A stretch of DNA of 37,853 nucleotides from Chloroflexota bacterium (GTDB lineage Bacteria > Chloroflexota > UBA6077 > FW602-bin22 > JAMCYS01), in assembly GCA_023473795.1 (NCBI GenBank), contig JAMCYS010000018.1:1-37853 (forward strand). The letters run 5' to 3'. Positions within the stretch are counted from its first letter, which is position 1. Every line of letters starts with the position of its first letter. A program made the translations under genes and the position numbers. A model generated the notes under the pieces. It did no database searches, was not told the DNA's origin, and worked only from the letters and a program-made list of their open reading frames with translations. This document shows positions 1 through 8,780 of the stretch, in pieces.

Positions 1-624
1 CACCAGCAAGTAGGCCACGTCGCGCCGGGTTACGGCCATCAGCGCTCCCAGAAGCGTGGCCACGGCGAGCATGATCACGGTCCACTGGACCGGATCCAGG
101 CCCCAGGCGTCCCAGCATACTAGATAGAGAACGTCGGCGAAGTTGGCGATGGTCGCCACGGAGATCCAGCCCAGGTACACGCTAAACGGCAGCTGCACCA
201 GCCACCGCTCGGCCGGCGATATAGCGGTCCGGCCGATGCCCAGTCGCCAGTAGATCAGAATGAGCGCCAGCAGTAGCGTCAGCATGGCCGGCACAGTGAA
301 AAGGAAGAGACTGTAGTGCCAGAAGAAGAGCCAGACGATGTTGGCCAAACACGAGGCCAGGAATAGGTAGTCGATGCCGCGCAGGCGGCCGTTCTGGCGC
401 TGCTGGGGCAACGCCTGATAGACACCGTACGTGACCAAGCCGACGTAGATCAAACCCCAGATGGCGAAGACGTGGCCCGCGGGCACGAAATAGACCGCAA
501 ACCGGTCAGAAATGGCGCCCGTAGTCTGACCGTTCAGCGGCAGAGCATTGGCCAGCGCGTTGACCGCAATTACGGCCAGCACCGCCACCACGTTGAGTAA
601 CTGGCGCACCCCATATCTAGACAA
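1..624 (-). CDS. TspO/MBR-related tryptophan-rich membrane protein (3' end cut by window edge)
   Basis: An open frame of 208 codons runs off the left edge. Hydrophobic segments rich in Trp, Tyr and Phe alternate through the translation, including AIWGLIYVGL, LANIVWLFFWHYSLFLF and SVYLGWISVATIANF. These match what I know of the longer bacterial tryptophan-rich sensory proteins related to TspO, whose ligand and role are poorly defined. I chose the TTG at 622-624 because GGAGGGG lies 7 nt upstream; a GTG five codons later is the alternative. A possible -10 (TATGAT, 661-656) has no clear -35. The gene is transcribed divergently from the M56 operon. The C-terminus is missing because of the window edge, not a mutation. 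Confidence 0.8.
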   Translation of the reverse strand, partial: MSRYGVRQLLNVVAVLAVIAVNALANALPLNGQTTGAISDRFAVYFVPAGHVFAIWGLIYVGLVTYGVYQALPQQRQNGRLRGIDYLFLASCLANIVWLFFWHYSLFLFTVPAMLTLLLALILIYWRLGIGRTAISPAERWLVQLPFSVYLGWISVATIANFADVLYLVCWDAWGLDPVQWTVIMLAVATLLGALMAVTRRDVAYLLV

Positions 625-785
625 GGCGAGACCCCTCCACGGTCGTTGCGTCAGAATCATAGCCGATCGTGAAGCGCGGCTCCGGTTCACCTAGCCTGCA
701 AGCGCATTTACGGCGGGCTTAGTCCATTCGGCTTAGCGACCGAGGCCGCGAGCAAGCGGTATTGCCTAGGCGGAGGAGGCCCCAC

Positions 786-814
786 TTGACACAGTCTGGC
801 AGGCGACATATATT
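786..814 (+). promoter_or_regulatory. Sigma-70-type promoter of the 929-3004 operon
   Basis: TTGACA at 786-791 is separated by exactly 17 nt from TATATT at 809-814. Transcription would start near 821, giving a leader of about 108 nt before the first gene at 929. Confidence 0.75.
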
Positions 815-928
815 GGCATCAGCGGTCGGTCGGCAACTGACCCCCGCGTCGGGCAACGTGGCCCGCGCTTCTGTTTGCCGTCGCTGTGGTGTGGCAATAC
901 CGCGCCAAGGCGGGAAGGGGCTGGTAAG

Positions 929-1384
929 ATGAGTCTGTTGCGAGCTGGTCAGGCGGTGCGTCCCGGGCGGTACTACGACTTTGAATCCGGGCGTTGCGTC
1001 GAGGTCACGGAAGGAACCCTGCAGTTCGTGCCCGAGGGCTCGTCTTTCTGGCGACTCCCGGCACCAGCCGCCGCGAGCCTGGCCGCCGTAGCCGCGGGCG
1101 CCTTCCGGATGCTGCTCCCCGTGGCCCTGCTGGCCGGGGTCGCCTTCGCGCTCTCCGTGCAAGTCTACCGCTTTGCCGGCTATACTTGGGGGGCCGCACT
1201 GCGCTTTGTGAGGCTCTATCCTGAGCCGGGTCTATCGTATCTGACGCCGCGCGCCCGGCGACTTCGGCACAGCTGGCTGGACGAGCTGGAGAGCAGGGTA
1301 TTTGACAGCAGGGGCGGAGAATCCGGGGAGAGGCTGGCGGAGCTGGAGCGGGAGGTAGCCGCCCGCCGAGAGCGTGACCGCTGA
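929..1384 (+). CDS. Unrecognised single-pass membrane protein, 151 aa
   Basis: I do not recognise this family. The ATG at 929 has GAAGGGG 8 nt upstream and is preferred over an in-frame ATG at 875, which has no ribosome site. A polar N-terminal part of about 45 residues is followed by a long Ala/Leu/Val-rich hydrophobic stretch (about residues 46-80). The charged C-terminal tail of about 60 residues ends in a Glu/Arg-rich likely helix. It is first in a tight gene group with the M56-type peptidase and a DUF4367-like protein behind a strong promoter, so it may belong to a membrane stress or sensing module. That role is inferred from position only. Confidence 0.65.
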   Translation: MSLLRAGQAVRPGRYYDFESGRCVEVTEGTLQFVPEGSSFWRLPAPAAASLAAVAAGAFRMLLPVALLAGVAFALSVQVYRFAGYTWGAALRFVRLYPEPGLSYLTPRARRLRHSWLDELESRVFDSRGGESGERLAELEREVAARRERDR

Positions 1385-1445
1385 GGTCCCGCCTGGTCCG
1401 CGCCTTGCCGCTCGTGTGAAGGCCGGGCTCTAGGAAGGACTGCCA

Positions 1446-2444
1446 GTGCAAGTCCTGGCAGATTACGTCCGCCAATCTGTCGTCCATTCGCTTGTCATTC
1501 TTCTGATGGGCGAGGTTCTGCTGCGCCTTTGGGCATTGCGAGGAGCTCGCCAGCGCGTCGGCATTCGCCTTCTATCTTTGTTCTTGCCTCCTTTCGCCTA
1601 TCTTGGCTTTCTGTTCCTCGGCCCCCAGCGCTGGCAGAGCGCGTTCTCGCCGGAACTGGCTTTGTTGGACACGCGACCGTGGTTGGCAGCCGGTGAGGGC
1701 CCGACGGTCTGGCTGACGGGGGCCTTCCTCATTACCGTCATGCTTGCCACTGGCCTCTTCCTCGTGCAGTTGCTGCTGTTTGCCGGGCAGCGGCGGACGG
1801 TTCCGCACGGCGTGCCTTGGCGGGACGCGGCGCTGCCCCAACTCGAGCGAGCCATTAACAGCCTGGCAGCCGCAAGGGAGAAGGCGTTACCCCCAGTCTA
1901 TGTACTGGATTCTGCTGATCCGGTGCTGTACGCGGTCAATGGCCCGAAGAGGGGGATCGCCATTTCCCGAGGACTGGTGGCAGCCTTGGACGAAGAGGAG
2001 CTGGCGGCAGTACTGGCGCACGAGGTGGCACACGAGGACCAGGCTGTGCGGCGCCTCCGCTGGCTGACGTGGCTCGGACGCACGGTGATGTTCTACAATC
2101 CGGTCGCCGTTATAGTCTTGCGCCTCTGTCTCCACGAGGTCGAGGCCTACTGCGACGAGCAGGCAGGCAAGGTTACAGGAAAACCACTCGCTTGTGCCTC
2201 GGCACTCCTCAAGGTCTGCCGGCAAGCCAAGGCTACCAGCGCTCCCCTACGTTGGGCTACCCTGGCGCAGGCGCTGGCCACCCGAGCGGAGTCGCTGCAG
2301 GAACAGGGCGAACAGAGCGCTGTGAACGAACGGGTCGAGCGGTTGCTGGTTGGTCCCGCCAGCGAGCGCGAGAAGGATTGGCAGTGGCTGCGGTTGTCGT
2401 CGCTCGCCGTCGCCTCCGTTGGCTTGCTGTATCTACTGCTATGA
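1446..2444 (+). CDS. M56/M48-type membrane zinc metallopeptidase
   Basis: A 332-residue integral membrane protease. Two N-terminal hydrophobic segments and a third near residues 90-115 precede the catalytic part. The zinc motif HEVAH occupies residues 192-196, inside ALDEEELAAVLAHEVAHED, and a downstream HEVEAYCDEQAG supplies the likely third ligand and the E..xD signature of M56/BlaR1- and M48-like enzymes. A last hydrophobic segment ends the protein. In the M56 family such enzymes act as antibiotic or stress sensors that cleave a repressor, but no BlaI-like repressor lies nearby, so the substrate is unknown. The start is GTG at 1446 with AGGAAGG 7-8 nt upstream. The stop overlaps the next start (ATGA). 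Confidence 0.85.
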   Translation: MQVLADYVRQSVVHSLVILLMGEVLLRLWALRGARQRVGIRLLSLFLPPFAYLGFLFLGPQRWQSAFSPELALLDTRPWLAAGEGPTVWLTGAFLITVMLATGLFLVQLLLFAGQRRTVPHGVPWRDAALPQLERAINSLAAAREKALPPVYVLDSADPVLYAVNGPKRGIAISRGLVAALDEEELAAVLAHEVAHEDQAVRRLRWLTWLGRTVMFYNPVAVIVLRLCLHEVEAYCDEQAGKVTGKPLACASALLKVCRQAKATSAPLRWATLAQALATRAESLQEQGEQSAVNERVERLLVGPASEREKDWQWLRLSSLAVASVGLLYLLL

Positions 2445-3004
2445 GACAGTCCGATCTGAGGGTAATGGAGCCAAGCGGCGTCAGGGGAGCGCTATCGGCG
2501 CTGCTGCCGCCGCTGCTATTGGCCCTCGCCCTGGGCCTGCTGCTACGCGGTGTCCGTGTCGCCCCGGCGTTGCTGGCGTCACTGTTGGAGGGGTCGCGGG
2601 TTACCTCCGCCGCGGGCGTCGAGTATGAAAGCCTGCGCCAGGCCGAGCGGAGCCTGGGCCTAGAGGTGGTCTTGCCGACTCACGTGCCCGCCGAGCTAGT
2701 CTGGCCGCCGGTTGTCGTCCGCGGGGTGGAGGGTCCGCCGGCGAGCATCTCTTTTCTACTGCTCTCGGCCGACCAGAAGCAAGCACTCGTCATAACTGAG
2801 ACCCGACTGACGCCGAGCGAGACCTGGGCACCAGGCGGCACGCCTATCGCTCTCTCGAGCGGCATGGGCTACGGCGAGTTCGGCGGAGGTCCGGGAGCTG
2901 CAGAGGGCAGGTTGGTCTGGGGAACGAAAGATTTGATGATCGAAGTGCGTGGCTCTTACTCGATTGCCGAACTCGTACGCATCGCCGATTCCTTTCCCAA
3001 CTGA
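2441..3004 (+). CDS. Membrane-anchored DUF4367-like protein
   Basis: 187 residues. The ATG at 2441 overlaps the stop of the metallopeptidase gene (ATGA), so the two are translationally coupled; the frame is open further upstream but that part only shadows the peptidase gene. One hydrophobic anchor (about residues 17-45) is followed by an extracytoplasmic domain. The segment ESLRQAERSLGLEVVLPTHV resembles the start of DUF4367-type domains, which occur on anchored or lipoprotein stress proteins. The C-terminal half is beta-rich with Gly and Pro, and ends in a helix-like SIAELVRIADSF. It may be the partner or substrate of the metallopeptidase; this is inferred from coupling only. Confidence 0.65.
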   Translation: MRQSDLRVMEPSGVRGALSALLPPLLLALALGLLLRGVRVAPALLASLLEGSRVTSAAGVEYESLRQAERSLGLEVVLPTHVPAELVWPPVVVRGVEGPPASISFLLLSADQKQALVITETRLTPSETWAPGGTPIALSSGMGYGEFGGGPGAAEGRLVWGTKDLMIEVRGSYSIAELVRIADSFPN

Positions 3005-3218
3005 TCACGCTCCCTGGTGGCAGAGAGAATGAGGCCCAATTGCCCGAGGAGGGACTCGTGTGGGTCAAGGTCGACGTTCGACAAGTTGCTGCGCGAGTTC
3101 TTACCTATGCGCTAGACCGTTCCGGAAGCATTACGACGGGTGGTTGTTGACAGACACGGTGCCCCGGCCACCAGTCTGCCCGACTCAGTGTTAGGCGCGG
3201 ATGCCCTCAGCCGGGAGC

Positions 3219-3518
3219 CTAGGCCGCCTGGTTGCCCTCTTCAGGGCTAATCTTGCCGCTGAGCAGATAGTACAGGCGCCCTAGGTTCACGGTCCAGCCG
3301 ACCCCGAACATGGTTGGCATGAAGATGCGTGGGTCCTCGGGGTTCCATACGCGCGACATCAGCCGATCGACGGTGGGTACCCTGAACTCGTAGGGAAAGA
3401 AATCCATTACTTTGCCGTGCCAGGTCCGCTCCTCGGGCGGCTTCTGCAGTTCCTGATAGATAGCGACGCCTATCAGGACCATCCCCCCGTAGCGGACCAA
3501 CTCATTCAGCCTGCTCAT
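3219..3518 (-). CDS. Small DUF5808-like protein
   Basis: 99 residues. The N-terminus has a short hydrophobic stretch (YGGMVLIGVAIYQEL). The C-terminal part, with DPRIFMPTMFGVGWTVNLGR near residues 62-81, resembles the DUF5808 pattern DP-x-(L/F)-x-P-x-x-FG-x-GW-T-x-N, a domain of unknown function. The ATG at 3518 is preceded by GGAGAGGTGAG, a good ribosome site. It is divergent from miaB with about 140 nt between the starts. The 214-nt stretch at 3005-3218, between its end and the convergent operon, holds nothing I can name apart from an isolated TTGACA at 3147-3152 without a matching -10. Confidence 0.65.
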   Translation of the reverse strand: MSRLNELVRYGGMVLIGVAIYQELQKPPEERTWHGKVMDFFPYEFRVPTVDRLMSRVWNPEDPRIFMPTMFGVGWTVNLGRLYYLLSGKISPEEGNQAA

Positions 3519-3643
3519 TTCTCACCTCTCCGGCGGTGCCATCGCCTGCGGCCGCCTCGTCTAAGTCAATCCTAAACGAGTCGCAATCTACCCGCAAGCA
3601 ACCTAGCTATCGAGCGGCGCTGGCGTGCCTGCCCGCGTACGGC

Positions 3644-3649
3644 TATAAT
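3644..3649 (+). promoter_or_regulatory. -10 box (TATAAT) directly before miaB; suggests a leaderless mRNA
   Basis: A perfect TATAAT ends only 9 nt before the miaB ATG at 3659. A start point 6-8 nt after the -10 would fall within about 3 nt of the ATG, and no Shine-Dalgarno sequence lies between them. The -35 region is poor. Confidence 0.5.
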
Positions 3650-3658
3650 TGCGCCGCC

Positions 3659-4978
3659 ATGCACAGTTACTTCGTTTGGACCGTTGGCTGCCAAATGAAT
3701 AAGGCCGACTCCGACCGTTTGGCCGGGCAGTTGGAGGCGTTAGGGCTGGCGGCGGCGCCCAGCGCGGACGCGGCTGATCTGGTTGTGATCAACTCCTGCA
3801 GCGTCCGGCAGAGCGCGGAGCAACGCGTGTTGGGCAAGCTCGGCTACCTGAAGGGCCTCCGCAAGCGCAAGCCGGAGCTGCGCGTGGCGCTCACCGGTTG
3901 TATGGTTCCTCCCGACGACGCCGAACTGCGCCAACGCTTGCCGTTCGTGGACTACTTCCTGCCGCCTTTGCAGTGGGATGCCCTGCTACTGGCAGCCAGA
4001 GAGAGTCTGGGCCTGCCTGCCGCGCCGGCTTCCCTGGCCTGCCGGGCGGGAGAGTACGAGACGCCGTTGCCGGCAGGACGCGACGGCGTTAGCCGCTACG
4101 TACCCATCATCTACGGCTGCGACAACTTCTGCACCTACTGCATCGTCCCTTTCCGGCGCGGTCCAGAACGGAGCCGGGCCGTGGACGAGGTCGTAGCCGA
4201 GGTGGAGGCCCAGGTGGGGCAGGGAGCGCGTGAGGTGACGCTGCTGGGGCAGAACGTCGACTCCTATGGCCACGACCTGCCTGAGAAGTGCGATCTTGCC
4301 GCGCTCTTGCGGCAGGTCAGCGCGGTCGAGGGACTTTGGCGACTGCGGTTCCTGACGTCTCATCCCAAAGACATGAACGAGCGTCTGGTCGAGGCAGTGG
4401 CTGGGCTGCCGAAGGTCTGCGAGCACATCAATCTGCCGATCCAGGCGGGCGACGACCGCCTGCTCAAGGCCATGCACCGCAGCTACACCACGGCTCAGTA
4501 CCTGGATCTGATCGGGCGCATTCGGGCCAGGGTACCGGGCGTGGCCCTCTCCACCGACTTGATCGTCGGTTTTCCCGGCGAGAGCGCCGAAGAATTCCAG
4601 CGCAGTTACGACCTTCTGGAGCAAGTCCGTTTCGACGTCGTGCACGCGGCGATGTACTCGCCGCGCCCGGGAACAGTGGCCGCGCGGCTTACCGACGACG
4701 TGCCTGCCGAGACGAAACGGGAGCGCCTGGACCGTGTGGAGCACCTGCAGGAGGCCATCTCGCTTGCCAAGCACCGAGAACTGGTGGGCGGCGAGACCAC
4801 AGTTCTGGTCGTTGGTTGCGCGCGTGGCAAGTGGGAGGGGCGCACCCGCACCGACAAGCTGGTGTTCTTCACGGACCCCGGCGACTGGCGGGGCCGGCTG
4901 GCCCGCGTGACCCTCACGCGGGCCAGCGCCTGGTCGGTACAGGGCGAACTGCTGGGCGAGGCCGCGCCGCCGGCGTAG
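3659..4978 (+). CDS. miaB: tRNA-2-methylthio-N6-dimethylallyladenosine synthase MiaB
   Basis: A radical-SAM methylthiotransferase that converts i6A37 to ms2i6A37 in tRNAs reading UNN codons. The 439-residue protein has the full three-domain layout. The N-terminal UPF0004 domain carries cluster cysteines C11 (VGCQMNKADS), C47 (NSCSVR) and C81 (TGCM). The radical-SAM motif YGCDNFCTYC gives C154, C158 and C161. The C-terminal TRAM domain includes the TDKLVFF segment. I start at the ATG at 3659 because family alignment begins at this point. An in-frame extension to 3536 is open but has no homology and would run through the TATAAT box at 3644. Confidence 0.95.
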   Translation: MHSYFVWTVGCQMNKADSDRLAGQLEALGLAAAPSADAADLVVINSCSVRQSAEQRVLGKLGYLKGLRKRKPELRVALTGCMVPPDDAELRQRLPFVDYFLPPLQWDALLLAARESLGLPAAPASLACRAGEYETPLPAGRDGVSRYVPIIYGCDNFCTYCIVPFRRGPERSRAVDEVVAEVEAQVGQGAREVTLLGQNVDSYGHDLPEKCDLAALLRQVSAVEGLWRLRFLTSHPKDMNERLVEAVAGLPKVCEHINLPIQAGDDRLLKAMHRSYTTAQYLDLIGRIRARVPGVALSTDLIVGFPGESAEEFQRSYDLLEQVRFDVVHAAMYSPRPGTVAARLTDDVPAETKRERLDRVEHLQEAISLAKHRELVGGETTVLVVGCARGKWEGRTRTDKLVFFTDPGDWRGRLARVTLTRASAWSVQGELLGEAAPPA

Positions 4979-5098
4979 AGCAACAAAGGCGACGACTGTC
5001 TCAGGCCCACCACGATGGACTCAGGGTGCGGGCGATGCCGAATGGCTGCACGCGCGACGCAGGCATTCATTCTGGCAGGATACTCTCCGGCTCCACTG

Positions 5099-5120
5099 GC
5101 GACGCCTTGGGTGGCGTCGC
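5099..5120 (+). terminator. Hairpin after miaB
   Basis: GCGACGCC and GGCGTCGC form a perfect 8-bp stem with loop TTGGGT. It lies 120 nt past miaB and just before the rdgB promoter. No U-tract follows, so termination is plausible but not certain. Confidence 0.5.
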
Positions 5121-5126
5121 GGTGCG

Positions 5127-5156
5127 TTGACAGCCTTCTGGCGGGCGTGCTAGACT
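5127..5156 (+). promoter_or_regulatory. Sigma-70-type promoter of rdgB-dinG
   Basis: TTGACA at 5127-5132, an 18-nt spacer, and TAGACT at 5151-5156. The transcript would have a leader of about 90 nt before the proposed rdgB start. Confidence 0.7.
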
Positions 5157-5252
5157 GCTGCTCTGGCGGCCGCGTGTGCCGCTAGACGACGGCGGTCTCC
5201 CGGGAGCGATCCCGCGGCTCAACCTCTGCCGCTTCCTAGAAAGGTCCCGTCC

Positions 5253-5861
5253 ATCCGTCTGCTACTTATCGCCACCAACAACCGGGGCAAATTGCGCGAG
5301 TATCGAGAGATACTGGCCGGCCTACTGTTCACCCCCACTTCTCTGGCCGAGCAGGGCGTTGCCACGGAAGTGCCAGAGGAGGGAGACACGTTCCTTGCCA
5401 ATGCGGTGGCCAAGGCGCGCGCGTACGCCGACATGACCGGCCTGCTCGCCCTCGCGGACGATTCCGGCCTCGAGGTTGACGCCCTGCGGGGCGCGCCGGG
5501 GGTGCGCTCCGCTCGTTTCGCGGGCGAGGGAGCCAGCGATGCCGAACGCAACGCCTATTTGCTGCGGCTCTTGGAGGGCGTGCCACCGGACAGGCGCACT
5601 GCCAGGTTCGTTTGTGTGATCGCCATCGCCGAGCCCGAGGGCGAGCTCCAGACGGTACGTGGCACGGTGGAGGGTATGATTGCCCCGGCTCCCCGGGGCG
5701 GTGGTGGCTTTGGCTACGATCCGCTCTTCTACCTCCCCTGGCTGGGTCGTACTATGGCGGAGCTCTCGCCAGCGGAGAAGAACCGTCTCAGCCACCGGGC
5801 CAGGGCCGGTGCGGCGGCCAGGTCCGTTCTGGCAGGTCTGGCGGTAGAGGGGATGCTGTAA
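5253..5861 (+). CDS. rdgB: RdgB/HAM1-type dITP/XTP pyrophosphatase with a non-canonical start codon
   Basis: Hydrolyses dITP, XTP and related non-canonical nucleotides to monophosphates, keeping them out of DNA. The substrate-binding motif IATNNRGKLREYREIL lies at residues 6-21, LADDSGLEVDAL gives the acidic catalytic loop, and GGGGFGYDPLFYLP and AELSPAEKNRLSHRARA are the late family blocks. The first ATG/GTG/TTG in this frame is the TTG at 5292, which would delete the essential TNNRGK motif. The frame is open upstream to 5154 but has no standard start there. AGAAAGG (5238-5244) sits 8 nt before an ATC at 5253; a CTG at 5259 is the alternative. The stop overlaps the dinG start by one base (TAATG). 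About 202 residues, normal for the family. Confidence 0.85.
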   Translation: MRLLLIATNNRGKLREYREILAGLLFTPTSLAEQGVATEVPEEGDTFLANAVAKARAYADMTGLLALADDSGLEVDALRGAPGVRSARFAGEGASDAERNAYLLRLLEGVPPDRRTARFVCVIAIAEPEGELQTVRGTVEGMIAPAPRGGGGFGYDPLFYLPWLGRTMAELSPAEKNRLSHRARAGAAARSVLAGLAVEGML

Positions 5862-8758
5862 TGGCACGGCGCGAGTTCCCCGGCCAGCCCAGCCTCCGCC
5901 TGGACCAAACCTACGTGGCGTTGGACCTGGAAATGACCGGCCTCGACCCGGAGTCCGATGCCATCATCGAGGTGGCGGCGGTGAAGTTCCGCCCGGGCGA
6001 GGTCATTGCCACCTGGGGGTCGTTGGTCAACCCGCGCCGACCGCTGCCCCACAAAATCATCCGCCTTACGGGCATTCAGCAACAGGAGCTCTTGCGGGCG
6101 CCGACCCTGCCGGAGCTCGCCGGCCAGCTGATCGGTTTCGTGCGCGACTTCCCGCTCGTTGGTCACTCTGTTGCTCACGACGTGGAGTGCTTGTCGCGCC
6201 AGGGCATCGCGCTCTCCAACCCCACCATCGACACATTCGAGCTCAACAACGTGCTCCTGCCCCAGCTCTCCGGCCGCGGTCTGGAAGCCCTGGCGCAGGA
6301 GCTGGGGCTGGGCGGGGAGGGCCACCACCGCGCTGCCGCGGACGCCCACGTTAGTATGAAGCTCTTCTGCTACCTGCTGGAGCGGGCGTTGGCGCTCGAC
6401 CTTGGCGTGGTCCAGGAGGTGAACAGGGTGGCTTCCGCCGCGGACTGGCCGCTGAGGGACCTCTTCGCTGCCGTCGAGCGGGAGAAGGCACGCAGCGCTT
6501 TCACCGGCTCGTCTCTGCGCCAGGCCTGGGCTGCCAAGGGAGGGCTAGAAGAGGCCAGTCTGGATATGGTCCTCCTCTCCCGCGAGCCGGTCGAGGAGCT
6601 CACTCCGTCCGCCGTCCGGCACGATCTCCCGGTGGAGGAGACGGCGGCCTTGTTGGGACCTACCGGGCCGTTCGCTGAGCAGTTTCCTGGTTACGAGCAC
6701 CGCCCCCAGCAGCAGGAGGTACTGGCGGCCGTGGCCAAGGCCTTCAATCGGGGAGAAGTGCTGCTGGTCGAGGCGGGTACCGGCACGGGCAAGTCGCTGG
6801 CCTATCTGCTGCCGGCCGCCCGCTTTGCCGCGGAAAACGGCCAGCACGTGGTGATCTCCACCAAGACCATCAACCTCCAAGACCAGCTGTTCAACAAGGA
6901 TATTCCCGACCTGCAGCGGTTGGCCCCCTTCTCGTTCAAGGCCGCCCTTGTCAAAGGGCGCAGCAACTACCTCTGTTTGCGACGTTACGGAATCGAACGC
7001 CGGCGCCTGGAACTGAGCCGTGACGAAGCCGGAATGCTGATCAAGGCGCTGGTGTGGCTGCCGACCACCAGCAGCGGGGACTGGGCCGAGCTGTCCCTCA
7101 CGCCGGGCGAGAAGGCGGTCTGGCCGCGGCTCGCCGCCGACGCCGAGCACTGCCTGGGCTCCCACTGCCCCTTCTACCGCAAGCGAACTTGCTTCCTCTA
7201 CCGGGCACGCTGGCAGGCCGCGGGGGCGCACCTCATCGTCGTCAACCACGCGCTGCTGCTCTCCGAAATGAGCGCCGCGGGCTCGGTACTGCCGGAATAC
7301 AAGTACCTGATCGTCGACGAAGCGCACAATCTCGAGGATGTGGCTACGGATCAGCTTGGCTTCAGCATTGGCCGTAGGGAGATCGACGATATTCTGGACG
7401 ACCTGAGCCGCGACAGCGTGGCAGGCGGCCGGAGCGGTCTGCTTAACGACGTGCGGGCGGCGAGTCGCTCCGGGCCAATGCCGGCCACAGCGCAGCGGGA
7501 CCTGGAGCCGATCATCGAGACCGCGCACGCCCTGGTCGAGCTCGCCAGGGAAGCCGGCCGTGAGCTGCTAGAGCGACTGGGCGGGTTCCTGGAGTGCTTC
7601 GGGCCCGAGGGGCGGGAGTACAATCGCCGGCTTCGCCTGACGCCCTCCCTGCGCTCGCAGTCGGCCTGGGCACAGCTGGAGGACTCGTGGGAGGCGCTCC
7701 AGCTCCGCCTGACGGATGTCGAGCGGCGGCTGACGCAACTGTTCACCACTCTGGCCGCACTGGGCGCCGACGGGGGAGACGAGGCCGAGCGTCTCTTGCA
7801 GGATCTCGAGGCGACCGTTACCCGCTGCACGTCGCTGCGAGCGAACGGCGAGGCGATAATGGCCAAGCCTGACCCAGCCTACGTGTACTGGCTGGAGGAC
7901 GCGGGCGCCGGCAAGTCCCGCCTTGCTACCCTCAAGGCGGCACCCCTGTACGTGGGCGACATGTTGAATCGCGACCTTTTCGGCACCAAGGAGGCCACGG
8001 TACTCACCTCCGCCACGTTGAGCATCGCAGGCACGTTCGACTACGTGGCCGGACGCCTGGGGCTTAACGGGTCGCGGACCCTGCAGGTAGAGTCGCCGTT
8101 CGACTACAAGAGTTCGACGCTGCTTTTCATCCCGCAGGACGTGCCCGAGCCGGGTACGCCGGGGCACCAGCGCGCGGTCGAGCGTCTTCTGGTGGACCTC
8201 TGCCGGGCAACGGAAGGGCGGGCGCTGGTGCTATTTACCTCCCATAGCCAACTGGCCACCACATTTCACGCCATTCGCCGGCCCTTGCAGCAGGACGAGA
8301 TCCTGACCATCGCTCAGCGGGTAGAGGGTACGTCGCGCCGCCAGCTACTGCGCACCTTCCGCAGCAACCCCAGAACCGTTCTCCTGGGCAGTGCCAGCTT
8401 CTGGGAGGGGGTAGACGTGGTGGGCGAGGCTTTGAGCGTACTGGTCATTGCGAAACTGCCCTTCGCCGTGCCCACTGATCCGGTCTTCGCGGCGCGCAGC
8501 GAGACTTTCGAGGACCCGTTCAACCAGTACGGTCTGCCGCAGACCGTCCTCAAGTTCAAGCAAGGTTTCGGTCGCTTGATCCGCAGTCGCAGCGACCGCG
8601 GGGTAGTGGTCGTCCTGGATCGGCGAGTGCAGACCAAGTCCTACGGCCAGGCGTTCTTGCGTTCGCTACCCCAGTGCACCGTGCGCCGCTCCCCGAGCGC
8701 CGATCTGCCCGCCCTGGCGCGGCAGTGGTTGGCCTGGGGCGAGGCGGTGGCCCCCTGA
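5861..8758 (+). CDS. dinG: DnaQ-type exonuclease fused to DinG-family helicase
   Basis: A 965-residue bifunctional DNA repair protein. The N-terminal DEDDh exonuclease (about residues 20-190) has the ExoI motif ALDLEMTGLDPESD and the ExoIII H-x4-D core in HHRAAADAH. The XPD/DinG-like superfamily-2 helicase follows, with Walker A EAGTGTGKS near residue 304, the DEAH box near 485, and late motifs LTSATLS and GSASFWEGVDV. Four cysteines between motifs I and II (C372, C431, C436, C444) match the iron-sulfur cluster of XPD/DinG helicases, which many exonuclease-fused DinGs of Firmicutes lack. The start ATG at 5861 overlaps the rdgB stop; the open frame further upstream is a shadow of rdgB. Confidence 0.92.
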   Translation: MARREFPGQPSLRLDQTYVALDLEMTGLDPESDAIIEVAAVKFRPGEVIATWGSLVNPRRPLPHKIIRLTGIQQQELLRAPTLPELAGQLIGFVRDFPLVGHSVAHDVECLSRQGIALSNPTIDTFELNNVLLPQLSGRGLEALAQELGLGGEGHHRAAADAHVSMKLFCYLLERALALDLGVVQEVNRVASAADWPLRDLFAAVEREKARSAFTGSSLRQAWAAKGGLEEASLDMVLLSREPVEELTPSAVRHDLPVEETAALLGPTGPFAEQFPGYEHRPQQQEVLAAVAKAFNRGEVLLVEAGTGTGKSLAYLLPAARFAAENGQHVVISTKTINLQDQLFNKDIPDLQRLAPFSFKAALVKGRSNYLCLRRYGIERRRLELSRDEAGMLIKALVWLPTTSSGDWAELSLTPGEKAVWPRLAADAEHCLGSHCPFYRKRTCFLYRARWQAAGAHLIVVNHALLLSEMSAAGSVLPEYKYLIVDEAHNLEDVATDQLGFSIGRREIDDILDDLSRDSVAGGRSGLLNDVRAASRSGPMPATAQRDLEPIIETAHALVELAREAGRELLERLGGFLECFGPEGREYNRRLRLTPSLRSQSAWAQLEDSWEALQLRLTDVERRLTQLFTTLAALGADGGDEAERLLQDLEATVTRCTSLRANGEAIMAKPDPAYVYWLEDAGAGKSRLATLKAAPLYVGDMLNRDLFGTKEATVLTSATLSIAGTFDYVAGRLGLNGSRTLQVESPFDYKSSTLLFIPQDVPEPGTPGHQRAVERLLVDLCRATEGRALVLFTSHSQLATTFHAIRRPLQQDEILTIAQRVEGTSRRQLLRTFRSNPRTVLLGSASFWEGVDVVGEALSVLVIAKLPFAVPTDPVFAARSETFEDPFNQYGLPQTVLKFKQGFGRLIRSRSDRGVVVVLDRRVQTKSYGQAFLRSLPQCTVRRSPSADLPALARQWLAWGEAVAP

Positions 8759-8780
8759 GTGGTAGAGAGGCGCACTGCGA

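Noticed and set aside
719-1162. Minus-strand frame upstream of the M56 operon
   Set aside because: It overlaps a clear plus-strand promoter and gene and has shadow-like composition.
3986-4774. Long minus-strand frame inside miaB
   Set aside because: Shadow of miaB in GC-rich sequence; no homology or ribosome site.
5292-5294. TTG as the rdgB start
   Set aside because: It removes the T-N-N-R-G-K substrate motif that every active family member needs; the homologous sequence continues upstream in frame.
6545-7528. Long minus-strand frame inside dinG
   Set aside because: Shadow; the plus strand encodes conserved helicase motifs over the same stretch.
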